From Sclerodactyla briareus (Eukaryota > Echinodermata > Holothuroidea > Dendrochirotida > Sclerodactylidae), in assembly GCA_026419785.1 (NCBI GenBank), contig JAODTK010005609.1, positions 88,261 through 152,260 on the forward strand: a stretch of 64,000 bases of DNA, given 5' to 3'. Of this stretch, positions 12,222 through 24,119 are shown in pieces. A program made the position numbers and the translations under genes. The notes beneath the pieces are model-generated. The model made no database searches. It was given only the letters and a program-made list of their open reading frames with translations, and was not told the origin of the DNA. Each line of letters starts with the position of its first letter. Positions within the stretch are counted from its first letter, which is position 1.

Positions 12222-12308
12222 ACGTGGAACGCCTCAGGAAGATATCATCCGCCTTGTGGGATTTGTGCCTAAGACAGTTGATAATTCAGAACTCTGGCAC
12301 AAAGAGAG
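12222..12308 (+). CDS. PPIB: PPIB-like exon: VPKTVDN...LAQRE segment
   Basis: It encodes the conserved cyclophilin block around VPKTVDNFRTLA. One T is missing in 'gataattcagaactctg', which shifts the frame, and the upstream 'ggaagatatcatccgcc' is scrambled relative to the expected GRI-IGLFG. The donor is a strong GAG|GTAAGT at 12309. The 5' edge runs into a 23-nt poly-A tract (12198-12220), so no acceptor is visible. Confidence 0.75.
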
Positions 12309-15300
12309 GTAAGTATCTGTAGTAGTATTATGCTTCCTTTCTTCATGTCTGATGCCATTCCCTGTACATTTCATCTTGTCCTTCATGTTCCTCCCACATC
12401 TCTTGAAGTGTTGTTCAATGGTCTATTGAGCTTGTAAATATAACTCGGCGGTGATATTTGTATAGGGAATCAAAACCTCCACCCAGTGCTAGAAATTTCT
12501 AGTGTCGCAATCATGCGATGCTCTCAATTCGGCAATGGTTTTGCTATACACTCTTTGAAGTTGATAACATAACACGTTTGTATCAATAAACAATAGACAC
12601 TAGACAGCACACTGTTTTTTTATGATAACCTCGACACAAGTGTGTGCACTATTCCGACCCTGCGGATAGATAACACCGCAGGATGTTACTACCAGTGCAA
12701 TGCAAGTTACAGACAACCATGACTGGAATATTAATATTATGAGAGAAGAATATCATCCATGTATTTATTCCTGGATACTAACTTCTGTCTCCTGCCACCA
12801 TCCATGTGTGAAAATAGCAGTAAATATGAAGATTTAGCCCTTATGTTCCTAGTTCTCTTCACCCACATCCTTCCTTGTCCACGAGTGGCTCGTCACTGGC
12901 AGTTGGTTAGCGGAGATGGCGGCCACAGCTCGAACCCATTGCGCACGTGGGATGTCCTAGTTCCCACATTTGGTTCATTGTTGGCTGTTCTTGCAATTTT
13001 TTTTGTCCAGAGTCATAGACGGAAATGTTAGGCTGATTGGCTGGACTTGGAGCGCTCATTGTTTTCTGATATTCTTTTCCAATTAATATTCTTTCGTAAT
13101 TTTCACCAATTATTATTACCAACTCTTTTATCCTCTAATTTTGTTAGTTGGCCTATTCAACTCATTGAGGAATCTTTGCCGTGGAGGGACCGTAACTTTG
13201 TGGCTGCTTATCCCTGATCGGGCCAAGAGCTTCATTCATAGAGCCTATTAGGGAATGGTAATTGTTTATTCGTGTATTGACCAATTGCTTGAAACAATGC
13301 ACAATTCTCACTGTTGCAGGGCAAGGAGGGTTTACCAGGGCAGCAAATTTCACCGTGTTATCAAGGACGTCATGATCCAGGGAGGTGCCTTCACTCATGT
13401 GAACATGTACCGGAGATGTCTGTGTTTCCGTCTCACTCTGAGCTCACAATTTGAATAGAGTTCCCTTTAGTTTCAACTTTCAGTTCATATAACTCTTGAA
13501 AGGAGCGTTGACTACATGTACTTGGTAGGTACAATGTCATAGAAAAACTTTGCATATTTGTTGGGATGTTATAAAAAATACGCATGTCATTTAATTTGCT
13601 GAAAACCGACTTCAAAGTCGGTAAAAAATGGGATTTTTTACCTGTGACAGAGGGCCCCCCCTCGTGACTCACGAGGGCATTCGCCTATTATTGTGCAATA
13701 CAACCATAAATCAAGTTGATTTTCTGCTGGATGCAGTATGTAACGTACAACATTCTAGGGATTTACAGAAAATTCATTTTGTGACCATTGAACTTTACCT
13801 GGCGGACAGGCTATAACCTGTCTGAGCAATTGTTTGGTTGGAGTCCAGAGGCCATCACTATCGGCAGCACCTTTCAAACCGCCAAACAGGAAGCCAGACC
13901 TGGTGATCAATTATTTGGGCGGAAAAATGGCAGAGTGGGTATCAGTGCACTTTGCAAGCAAAAATCTGGGTCCGAATTCCAGCAGTCACCGTACGTTCTT
14001 CCCTGGGTGCTGTAACTTGGCAGTTGTGATGGGCGAGACCTTGGTTTTTCCACTTTGGTGATCAGGGTATTCCCCAGGGTCAGGAGACATGATAAGTTTC
14101 ACAGGGTGAGTCGTTGGAACAAGCTGCATACACAAGTACCAGGTTTGACGAGGCACCGGTGTTCATGGGTAGTCCCTGGGGCAGGGGTATTCCCAGGGCA
14201 GGGGACCTGATCAAATGACACGTGGTGCTTTCCTTTAAAGAAGAGCAGATCGGTTCCATGTCATACAGGTTCTCATTTCCTTTAATATAATATCCCCACA
14301 TGGAGAGCATCTACGGAGAACCGGTTTGACGATGAGAACTTCAAGCTAAGCACTACGTGCCAGCTGGCTGAGCATGGTCTAATGCCGGAAATGAACACCA
14401 ACGGATCTCAGTTCTTCCTCACCACTGTACTGACCAGCTGGCTGGATGGCAACCTGTGTGTTTTGTGGGAAAGTCGTCAAGGGCATGGTTCGTACCGTCG
14501 GGCTGTCTTTCCTGTGATAAGTCTGTGAAAGGTCCTTTGGGGTCAGACTGAATGTGGGAGTCTGACCAATCTGTGACACATTGACAATTACATCATGGAA
14601 GGGGCAGTTGGATGAAGAGTCGTAAATATGGGGATGTGATACCCGCTGGGAAACTAATTCTTGTCTCTCAGCAGATCGATTGTTTAGTCGGCCAGAGAGC
14701 GGGCTCACAAAATCTGGTAGAATGAAATAAGCCAGTTCGGAGTCGAAGTTAATGAAGATAATGATCTGTGGTCAAAAGTAATAGGAACGACATCAGTTAG
14801 ACGTTGAACGTACGTGGGCAAAACGATCTTTCAAAACACCCCCTGCGAAAACATACAAATCCTCAACACAAAACTTTTTCCACACAAAAGATTTTCCCCA
14901 TTACTTATCAAACAAAAAACTCAGGAGAAAATGGGATGAAGTAGTTGCGTTTTAGCATCATTATTTGTTAGAATCATTCGAATCTGTTATCCAGAAAAAC
15001 AGGTCGCTTAGATAGAACGGTTAGATCGTCACCTAAATGATACTCAACATTTCCTCGTAAGCAATAAAGGCCAATCAAGCCCCCCCCCCACCCCACCACA
15101 CCTACTGACGAGAGTAGCGAGAGGCAAAGGCATGCTTCGGGAAATTCTAGTCAGAATTGTTGACATCGCGCTCCGCTACGACAGCTTCAAATAGGATTAG
15201 CACACCGATCAGCCCCCCCCCCCCCCCCCCCTTCTAGAGACGAGCAGTATAGTAGTGACAGTTTAAAAATTAGCCGTAACGATATTTCTATGGGGAGAAT

Positions 15301-15925
15301 CTCGTCTATTACCCCCGAACGTTCAGTGAGGGGGGTCTAACCGTCTATGGGGAAAAAAATTGTATACTGTGTTCATTTTAAAGACTTGTGCTCTACACGA
15401 AGTACAAATGCATTTTTGACTAACTTCCTGATGAGATAGAAGCACGGTGAAAAACAGTGAGGTTTTTGTCACAGTTTTCATATAATTGGTGACCTTAAAA
15501 TGACTGCCACTTTCGTGGGGACCAAAAACATATCGCAAACTACCGAGTGTCAGTAGGTCCAACGGAGTGAGGAGTTGCTTGAGTTATGCCCAAATTTACC
15601 CTCACCTGCCCCCCCCCCCCACCCCCCACTGACTTTCACCCTTGTTGGGATCACTTTATGGCATGGGCAAGACACCTGCCAACCGTTGCTGGCCTAAAGC
15701 AGCTCTCGATAGCATATTTTGAACCTTTCCTTTTCTTTCCCGATTGTGACCACATCAATGTTTGCTTTTTCAGGACGTTGTGAGGAAGGTCGAGAGGACA
15801 AGGTGTCCGGGTCAACCCCAGTCGAGGATTGCGTCATCGCAGACTCTGGGATCAACGTGGTCGACAACCGTACGAGGCCGGTAGAAAGAGCCTGTACCAG
15901 ACACTGTCTAATGTTGTTCCGCTAG
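12222..15925 (+). CDS. PPIB: Cyclophilin B-like peptidyl-prolyl cis-trans isomerase, four exons found (5' exon missing)
   Basis: Cyclophilins catalyse cis-trans isomerisation of peptidyl-proline bonds; cyclophilin B does this for secretory proteins in the ER. The four exons (about 12222-12308, 13320-13415, 14303-14487, 15774-15925) encode, in order, VPKTVDN, KFHRVIKDVMIQGG, SIYGE/RFDDENFKL, NTNGSQFFLTTVLTSWLDG and VVRKVE...PVEDCVIADSG. These cover the catalytic core (the FHRVI arginine, QFF and the SWLDG tryptophan). The DVVRKVE exon and the ER-type C-terminus favour the B class over cytosolic cyclophilin A. The junction GGCATG|GTTCGT to TTTTCAG|GACGTTGTG restores GMDVVRKVE in frame. Several 1-2-nt indels interrupt the frame. 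With mostly sensible splice sites these look like assembly errors, though a pseudogene is not excluded. No signal-peptide exon was found. Confidence 0.85.
12309..13319 (+). other. PPIB-like intron
   Basis: About 1 kb between the GTAAGT donor and the TTGCAG acceptor, with no further exon-like sequence seen. The remaining introns are about 13416-14302 and 14488-15773. They contain a poly-C stretch at 15213-15230, a C-rich tract at 15610-15628, and a small perfect hairpin at 13659-13677. Confidence 0.6.
13320..13415 (+). CDS. PPIB: PPIB-like exon: KFHRVIKDVMIQGG segment
   Basis: The acceptor CTGTTGCAG ends at 13319. The exon reads VYQGSKFHRVIKDVMIQGG, then a diverged equivalent of DFTxGDGTGG. 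The arginine of FHRVI is the catalytic residue conserved in active cyclophilins. The usual MIQGGDF appears as MIQGGAF. The 3' boundary is approximate, because 'accggagatgtctg' lacks a clean GT donor; a small error in 'ggtaag' would explain it. Confidence 0.85.
13659..13677. other. Small perfect hairpin in PPIB-like intron
   Basis: CCCTCGTG-ACT-CACGAGGG is an 8-bp inverted repeat with a 3-nt loop. It is followed by a short A/T-rich stretch rather than a T run. No function can be assigned. Confidence 0.5.
14303..14487 (+). CDS. PPIB: PPIB-like exon: SIYGE to SWLDG core segment
   Basis: It carries SIYGE, RFDDENFKL, a disrupted HYVPAGLSM-NAG, NTNGSQFFLTTVLTSWLDG and GKVVKGM, which are the active-site QFF and the tryptophan-containing loop that binds cyclosporin in this family. 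At least three small indels break the frame (after GGAGAA, after AAGCTA, and in ATGGTCTAATGCC). The donor is ATG|GTTCGT at 14488; the acceptor side is unclear. Confidence 0.85.
15774..15925 (+). CDS. PPIB: PPIB-like last exon: DVVRKVE to C-terminus
   Basis: The acceptor GCTTTTTCAG ends at 15773. The exon opens DVVRKVERT, then after a one-base shift near 15805 continues VSGSTPVEDCVIADSGINVVD, matching the cyclophilin B pattern of PL.DV.IADCG. The stop at 15923-15925 is reached in the shifted frame. Another shift would instead read PYEAGRKSL after INVVD, so the true C-terminus is uncertain. Confidence 0.8.
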
Positions 15926-18050
15926 GAACCTCAGTCCCAAATTTCTTTGTTTCCCTTGAGAAAAAAAAAAATGGCAACCAGACACTCCTCTGATCGGCAA
16001 GTTCCCAGGCCTTGCATCATGCTTGGCTTCCTTCATGGACTGCTTCAACAAGAATTGTACCTTTCAGCGTGTTGTTGTTGAGACGGTTGCATTCTAGTCT
16101 CCTCTGACTTACTGTACCATGGTGACTGCTGACAGTGCTAAGCCCTGCTGTTTCAGAGTTTGTTGGTACTGGGTAACAGATTAGAGGTTGTAGTCAGTCA
16201 TGGCCGATTGTAACAGGAGACTTCATTTCCGACACCTACATGGAATTTTATTACACAGCGTCCATTTCAGTTGTCTGTACAAAGATGTGTTGATGATACA
16301 TCTATTGTTTCAAGCGAGGGGTAGGGGCAAAAGTGAGGCTTGGAGAATTGGCTTATTCGCTAGATTGCCTTCACACAACACCTACGACTCTTGAACGAAT
16401 GGTTTCCCCCAACTGGGAGGACTGGGCAGTCTGATTGCTGTTTTTTTTTTTTCTTCAGAGAAAGGTAGGAGCCCAATGAGGTGTAGATTATGGGGTTGCC
16501 AGTCAATATCACTCCAACAGAGGGTATTGTTTCCTCTCGGTCATCTTCTGATAGTCTCTCCATATGGTACATATGTCTTCTTGATTGAACTGAGAACATG
16601 ATATATAATACAGATAGTGGAGTAGTACTTTTTATATTTAGTGGAGTCGAAAGACTGTATGACTATATCAACGAGTCATAGTGTCATAGAGAGAAACAGA
16701 ATTGTAATGAGGATCTATCCTCATTGATATAGCTGAAACAAGCTAACAGAATGAGTCCGTGTACACCCTAATATAAGTTATTATTCATCTTGGACACTGG
16801 AAGACACAGGTAGTCCGGTTTCATCTCTGAAATGTCCATTGCATCAGAATACCGCCAAAGGTGCCTTCCCTAGCAGTCCTGTTTGCGAATGGATATGCAG
16901 CTATTATATGGTGGGTGAATGTTGTTAATTTGGTTGATACTGCCAAATGCCGACTTCTGCATCTTGAAGACATAATATACTAGTAAAACATACTCAACTG
17001 GCAACCCCAGGGATTCTCCCCCCACAGTTTCTCTTTAAATTGGTGACTGATTGGGTTGAGGTTGTCTTTTCTTTCTTTCATTTATTAAGAAGTCGTCACT
17101 AGGCCTCTGCTTCTTTCTTCCATACTGCCTATATGCACATGTTACTGTGGAATTAGTTTCTTATTGGGTAGTTGTAATAATGTAGTTCATGTTCATGTCT
17201 ATCATGAAAGCAAAAAGACTGGTGTCCTGTCAGAATATGGACCAAACATAATGAGATCATGTTTTCATCACTAGTTTTTAATTAATTAAACTTGGCGTTT
17301 TGTACAATCTACATGTCACTGTCCTCGTGAACGTGTTGTTTTGGAATGCTTTGAATGGCTCCCCATTGGCTGATATCATTTGTGTTGTTACGGTTCATTA
17401 TGATGAAGCTTGCCTTCCACTCTCCACGTGTGTCCGTCCAGGAAGTTAGGACTAGGAAAACTTGTGGTGTCGTTTCACAATTTAAAAACTGTATAACATG
17501 TGTCCACATGCAATGGTTCTTCCACTCCAGTGAAAAATGGGTATCCAGTATAAAGGCTGTTTCCTGTTTTTGTTATGTTCGGATAGTCAGAGTAATAAAC
17601 ACGAGTACTTGGATGAGATGGTTTAGTGAGGAGAATCTGCACACCAATCTTTTGGACCATGGTATAAGTGGGGCCCAGCTCTCCCAAACATGAGAAGTGC
17701 TGACTATAGATATTTCCTCATCAGACAGACACACAGCACTGAGTATATATAAAGTTGGTTGATCCAAGTAAGATTTGAAGATCTCTCTTCCCAATTACCA
17801 GCTCATTTTCTAGAAAGGGAATTTATTATTTCCCCCTTTTGGCTACATGTCCTCATATTTTCAGTCAGTGGAACAGCATAAACACAACACAGCTCAGAAA
17901 TGTTACCTACGGTTTTTCAATTTGTCATTTTCACAGGGGATTCATCATCCATTTTACGTGCAGATTGCTTCGTCACGATGAGGTTACCCGGGTTTGTTCC
18001 TTCCTCTTCTTCTATTCAGGATGAGATCAGCAGAGGCCAAGTCTGAAACC
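15926..18050. other. No gene seen; 3' flank of PPIB-like gene
   Basis: This probably includes the 3' untranslated region of the cyclophilin gene, but no convincing polyadenylation signal could be tied to it. Short reading frames at 16200-16394 and 17355-17693 show no recognisable domain. A T-run lies at about 16440-16452. Confidence 0.45.
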
Positions 18051-18059
18051 TAGAGTCCT

Positions 18060-18780
18060 GAACGCTCGGTCCGATCGAGTTGAAATTTAGCATACTGCTT
18101 TTCTAGATCCAATATTGTAATGTTTTTGGTGTAGAAGCTGGGGTTCACATTTGTTAGGAATTGTGAATCGTGGAAAACTTATATTTTGGCCAATCTTAAT
18201 TTGTGAACACAATAATTGACCCCACCTAATGGGATTGAAACTCATACTTTGGGGTCAGGTCAAAGTCCCCCCCCCAGGCCTTTTTGGAAAAAAGTCAAAT
18301 CATTGTGGACATGTGTAGAACTTTAAGATTTTGCACTTATAAGTCAACGGTTATGATAATAATAATTATTACAAGTCCAAAATTCGTGTCGAGTCAGTTG
18401 CAATTTGGCATACTGCTTTCCCATGAGGAGTACAAAGAACCCTAATTGTCTTTTGGTGTACAGCAGGGGCATTTTGGTGCGCAAATGTGGAAAACTGCTA
18501 CTTTGGCAAATTTTAGCTTGTGGACACAATAACTTGACCCCACCTGGATCGAGTTAGGTTTACTTTCCCATGAGATCACATGAGCCCACTGGTTTCTGAT
18601 TCAGGTCAAAAAAGGGAAAGGGTAAAAAAAAACGAAGTCCTTTGAGTCCGCAAAGGCTGGAAACCTTTGACAACGAATAATCCATATCACTTTGTCCGAT
18701 CAAGCTGTAATTTTGCATATCGTTTTTGGAGTAGAGCAGGGTCCTTTCAGTTTAAATGATTAAGACGACTTTAGCTTTTT
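18060..18780. repeat. Diverged interspersed repeat, three units
   Basis: Three related units begin near 18070 ('gtccgatcgagttgaaatttagcatactgctttt'), 18388 ('gagtcagttgcaatttggcatactgctttcc') and 18695 ('gtccgatcaagctgtaattttgcatatcgttttt'). Each is followed by a 'gta..agcaggg...' phrase, and two have 'gtggaaaact'. The spacing is about 310 bp. The family is ancient and non-coding. Confidence 0.65.
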
Positions 18781-18789
18781 AGCTTTTTA

Positions 18790-21700
18790 AAAAAAATGTA
18801 TGGTATACTTGCTGAGCAGAGGATCGTTCCTATGCAAGGATGCAGACCTGGATACTGCACCCGATTGTCAGCTGCGAATCCCTAGCCAGGTACAAGGAAT
18901 AAGGCAATGCCTCTTTGGCGGTACCTTGATGTGAAGGAATCTCACGCAGAAGGCAAATGCATACCCCTTTGGTCAGTGATCCACTTATGTCTGTCTGTAG
19001 AATGTACCCATGCCCCCCCCCCCCCCAATGACCCAAGTAATCATTAAATTCTCAACAAAACCATTTTTTTTTGCAGTTCAGTAGACGTTTTCAGCCGTTA
19101 TTTAGCAATACTGCAGAGCATTGTGTCAGAGGGGCCATAAAGTGTACATATGTGCAATAGGCGACGGTGGGAGGCCATTATGAGGTGCACTTCCTTGGGA
19201 TACGACCTCAAACCCATCCCCACCGCCCCCCTCCTGTTAGAAGTGTATACTTTCTATACACTGCAGGGACAAGATTTCATTCTAAGGACGGAGCATACTG
19301 AAAGGCTCAATTAGGAACCCTAGCTGGTCATATTGATCGTGAATGATGGTAACGAGGCAGGGTGTGAAAGATCCCAACCTAGTTGACAGGACTGCCATTT
19401 ATGGGCCCCTCTGAAAAGAAGGATCAGTTAAAATCAGGATCGACCAATATCTTGGAACTGGTGAGTGGAAGGTGCCGAGTTCAATGTGACTGTTAACATC
19501 CGACCGATGAGACCTATCGCATCATTTGCACAGAAGTCACTGCATTACAGGGGAATCAGGGAGCGAGACCAAGACCTCGCCCATTGCAACTGCAAGTACA
19601 GCCACATGGAGAAAAAATATCCCTGACCCCGGATCTCGAAACCGGAATATTGCGGTGGGGGGCTTTCTTTTCTTTTGATTGCAGCGCGTCGCGGATTCCA
19701 CTATGCCATTCTCCTGTCCCGCAGTGATATGCAGGGCACAAAAACATGTTGGAAGAGGCGTGTTTTGGGGCAGGGTTATAGGGGTGGGCCTGATTTCATT
19801 TCAACCCCAGAACAATGAATGAGTAGAAAACACTGCATAAATAGTCCACTGATTTTAATTAGAAGTAAAAAATACTCTACAGGCACACTATCACAAATGT
19901 TTTTTTTTTCTTCAAATGGATCTCCGACAACGATGAAATGATAGATTTGGATGCACATCCAAACGTTGCGCTATCTGATGACAGAGGTTGATAGAACATG
20001 ACAGGTAATGGTAAGCTGTTACACAATGTGGGCCCCGGAAACAACATGCCGACCATTGTATGTATCTATGAATACTGAGTTCCAAGGCGGTCAGAACATA
20101 TACATAGCTTGGAATGTGTGTGATGGAAAATTTGAGAATAAATCTTTTGGACTGGTAGCTAGACAATTCTCTCCGACGGGGTTTACACCGCAAGTCGGAC
20201 AACCATTCTAGCGGGATAAACTTTAACAACAAATCAATGAGGCCAGCAGGGGATCACCACTGTTTTATCAAGATATTGTGAATTTCACACATTCACCGGT
20301 TCATTCAATGGTTACATTACTTAGTAAACAAGCCGGTTCCTCTTTCCCCAATTTTGTGAGAACAAATTGTTTCGGTATCTGATAACTGGTCGGGGTCTCT
20401 GATGACCATCTAGTGGTTTCCTCTCTCCTTAATGTGCCCCAGCCTCTGGTAAAACATAGCCCGCCACAGATCAAGGAGGGGGGTCTAGACATGATACCAA
20501 CAGAACAGTATTTCATACCCATGAGACTCAAATGAGTTAATGCCTCTTATTCAGGTGAACCGAAAATTGAAATAGCTAAGTATAAAGTAGTGTGAAAGGT
20601 TACCAGAAAATGATCCCCCCCCGAACTGACAAGTATTTCAAAGGGCCTAGCCTACACTTGAACTTGTATAATGGTCTCTTATTGTATATTTCTAATATTA
20701 TTGTATAATATTTATACCCGTCAGAATGATTTCCGGATATTGAAATAATTAAGGACCATTGGAACATCTCAACATCTCAGTAAGAGTTAGATTACACATG
20801 CATATGCATGCGTCTATCTTCCGCCAGGCTTCTCAGGCCCACATATATAACATCATCTTGATACTTCACTAACGTAACTCACAATGTTCCTAATTTGGGC
20901 AGTTCTTACTTGCTCTCTCCTTCAGGTTTGGGTAGTGCAACCCCATTCATGTGCCAGGTTTGGAGCACTATAGTGAGTTCCTTCCACCATCACAACACAG
21001 TAATCTCATATTTTTTGAGGCCAAAGGGATGGAGTTGTTAATCTGTCAAGCTGATGGAACATCAAATCTCCCTGACTGAGAGAGAGACATAACTGCTATC
21101 CTCAAGTAGACGGTATGTGAGGGAAATGTTGAGGAAACTTGAATGAAGCACGGACGTGTCATGAAGTGTTTGCAAGTCCTTGATATTGGTTCAGTCTACT
21201 CTCTCCTACAAATCAAGCTATACCACCTACCCCCCCGCCCAGCAAAAAAGTTGGGAAACAAATGAAATGTTGCAGCAAAAACCCACCAGGCTATGAGTTT
21301 GCACTATTTTGTTGATTTATCATTGAAATTGCTTGGAGCTATCTAACGCTAACAATTCTTCACTCTAAGCCTGAACAAATTCCTGGAAAAGACTTGGCGG
21401 TCAATTCCGTTTTCCTCTGAAACCTCTAAATTTGGCAATGTGTTGAAATATGCCAATTTTCTCCCACTTCCACCATTTTTTGAAAATTGGATGGGTCAAA
21501 TCCCTAGTGGTGCATCTGATTTGGAGTACAAAACCCTCTTTTTTTTACCTTCGTCTGCTTTGAGGGTCAGTTTGTCAAATCAGTGAGGCACTGCGTAAAA
21601 TGCTTACATACAGGTCTTGGAGGAAACACTGGCGATCATTCTGCTTTGTGTACATGTCCCTGTAGCATTTCATCACTTGGCCGTTATCCAGATATATGCC

Positions 21701-21960
21701 CAACACCCCAGATCAATCGTGATCACATTTTTTGTGCGCATTGAAGGCAGCTCTGGGTTATGCGCAAACCGTAGTGCTTCAGCTGATGTATGAAGCCTAT
21801 GAGAACCAGTGGCAGGTCTTCAAAAACTGATCAGTTTACGTTTTATATATATATATATATATATGTTTATGGTTTTTATATTATATGGTAAGTTGCAAGG
21901 CATTCGCAACTGGAGGTATGAACTATGGGTTAATTTGCATCACTAAGGCAACATGTTGAA
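18790..21960. other. No gene seen
   Basis: Apparently non-coding. Simple tracts: poly-C at about 19013-19026 and an AT dinucleotide run at about 21843-21865. A frame at 20008-20211 (+) has a balanced composition but no recognised domain or splice context. Confidence 0.45.
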
Positions 21961-21984
21961 GGTGTCAGGTTTTCATGAACCTTG

Positions 21985-22560
21985 GTAGTGTGGTCCACCT
22001 CCGATCCCCAGATAATTATATCCTGCTTGGCCTCCACCCAAATCCGCAGCATCCTTGTCCTGGCTTCCGGTAGATTTTGTGTGTTAGTACAACAAGTCTT
22101 TAATGCTTCATCCGATTGGTTTAAAATTTGGCACAACATGTCTTCCCTAATAAGTACATCTCGCGATTGGTTCTAAGTGGGCTTTGTGCCTGCTGCCTCC
22201 TATATTTTGTGGTTTTACACAAAAAATGAAGTTTGTCCTGATTTAAACACAACTTGGTGGGTGTGGACTTTTAGGAAAAAAATATTTGTCCAATTTACAC
22301 AAAACTCGATGGGTATGGACTTAAGTGGTCATGGAAAACATGGCACTGATCTCAAGGTCCCATAGTGAATTTGCAGGATACTCACATTTCTTACTCTTGT
22401 TGACTTACACAAAACTTGGTGGGTGCAGAGACTTTTTTAGCTGGTCATGAAAAACCTGGCAATTATTTCAAGGTCACTAAAAGTCAAGTTTGCAAAATTT
22501 GCAACTTGTCAACCTTTGTCGCATTTCACCCGAACTTGTGATGTAGACTACAGTTGGTTT
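21985..22560 (+). repeat. Interspersed repeat with internal ~120-bp units (ACACAAAACTTGGTGGGTG...TCATGGAAAACATGGCA...TCAAGGTC)
   Basis: Units recur near 22235 ('aaacacaacttggtgggtgtggac'), 22295 ('acacaaaactcgatgggtatggac') and 22405 ('acacaaaacttggtgggtgcagagac'). They alternate with 'ggtcatg.aaaac.tggca' and 'caaggtc'. Related copies lie at about 51115-51480 and 63300-64000. A leading 'catccgattggtttaaaatttggcacaacatgtc' segment is shared with them. It is a widely dispersed non-coding family. Confidence 0.7.
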
Positions 22561-23920
22561 CCAAAGGAACAATAAGGTCCTTCATTGATAAAACCTGCCC
22601 CCTTCCCTTTTGGTCATGGATGTCGTTCTTTTGATACCTACATCCATCATCCCTTCCCAATGTCTAATAGGGGCTATACAGGTTGGCTGTTTTACTACCT
22701 GCGCGTGTCTATTTAAACGTTGAATTTTGGTATGTCTAATTTGCATAATTAATGCATACTTTTAGGCTTGGTCATATTAATAACACCTTGTGGAGTCCCA
22801 TGGTTAACATTCACATATTTCAAATAAGATTTTAGGGGAAATTAAAGGTTCACAACATTGAACAAAATATCTCAATACTGGTAAAGAACACTACTGATTG
22901 TGTACAGCCAGCAAGCTGGTTTGCAGAACTACTGATATAAGACTTTTACTCTCAGTGTATACAATCTCTGATAACACTACATCAAGAACACCGTGTGTGA
23001 AAAAACAAATAGAAATCTGGTAATATCAGACTGAAAAAACTGCCATGGTTAGACCTCATCACAAGTTCGAAAGAGAAAGTAAATTTCCCGAACCACCCCC
23101 CGTATGGAAAAGTGGAAAAGCAATGAACTTTTCAAAATGAGACATGTGCAGTTACCCTGTCTACGGTCTCACAGACGGCCATCCCCTCTGATCTGTAATA
23201 AACACACCCGGGGACCTCACTCCAAAGAGGGGGGGGGTAAATTTTTTAGGCTAAATTTCTGAAGCAAAAATACAATTTTGCAGTATAAGGCTCCCCAAAA
23301 ATTATATAAACTACACTGTGTTAGCTATCTCGATACTATCAATTGTGCGCAGGCATTTGAGGCCGCTGTTTCTCAGTGAAATATCTTCCTAACCTTCTTG
23401 AAACATTCTAAAGACGGGGTGCCATTAGAGCTTATATGGGGAAACTGTCTCATTTTGGCAGCCTGGAATGTTTGACAAATAAAGGGAGAGGAGGTCTTGC
23501 ACCATCCCTGTAGCTGGCCGGTAAGCCTGGAATGGCAGCTCTCCATGGAGTCGACAAAAGACTATTCAAGAGTTTATCAATATGGTAGGCAGGGTAACTG
23601 CAGACATTCTTTGAAAAGGTTAAACAGCTGCATATTATAAGCGACAGAATATTATTCACTGATGAAGAAATCTGGTAATGTGTGGGTACTAGAACTCGTC
23701 CCGACAGAAGCCCGGGCCAGTGATCGGTTCGACTTGGAGGCCCCCGTCTAAACGTAAAGGAAGAACCAAATACTCTCAGATGCAAAAATGATGGCGGGTA
23801 CATCTGATGCAGCTATAATATGTGAGATCTAGTCTGGGTGGGGATAATTACAAGAAATCCCAATTCTCCAGCAGAGCCCCGTCACCCTTAAGAAAGAAGG
23901 TCGCTCTTTATCTCCAGCTT
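22561..23920. other. No gene seen
   Basis: Non-coding as far as I can tell. It contains only a G tract at about 23229-23237 and weak reading frames (for example 23450-23803 on the - strand) with no recognisable domain. Confidence 0.45.
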
Positions 23921-23924
23921 CGTG

Positions 23925-24115
23925 CATAGCTCCATGTTTCATGCCATTGAGTCTTGGGCACCTAAGATGGAATACATTAGGAGAATGAAGAAAAATGAGC
24001 ATTCCATGCTGATATGGTTATGTGGCATGACCCCAAAGGACAATGAGGGTTTGGCCTCATTACGGAAGATTGAATATTCCCAGCTTGAGTCTATGTCTAC
24101 AGGGAGAATACTTCT
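23925..24115 (+). mobile_element. Fragment of a LINE reverse transcriptase C-terminus (RTE-like)
   Basis: The frame reads HAIESWAPKMEYIRRMKKNEHSMLIWLCGM, split here as HAIESWAPK, then RMKKNEHSMLIWLCGM, then TPKDNEGLASLRK. This matches the post-polymerase pattern YG-ETWA-K...LE-NE--MLRWMCG-..KD...LR found in RTE-like and related LINEs. It is a short dead fragment. The upstream polymerase domains are not visible. Confidence 0.6.
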
Positions 24116-24119
24116 AGTG

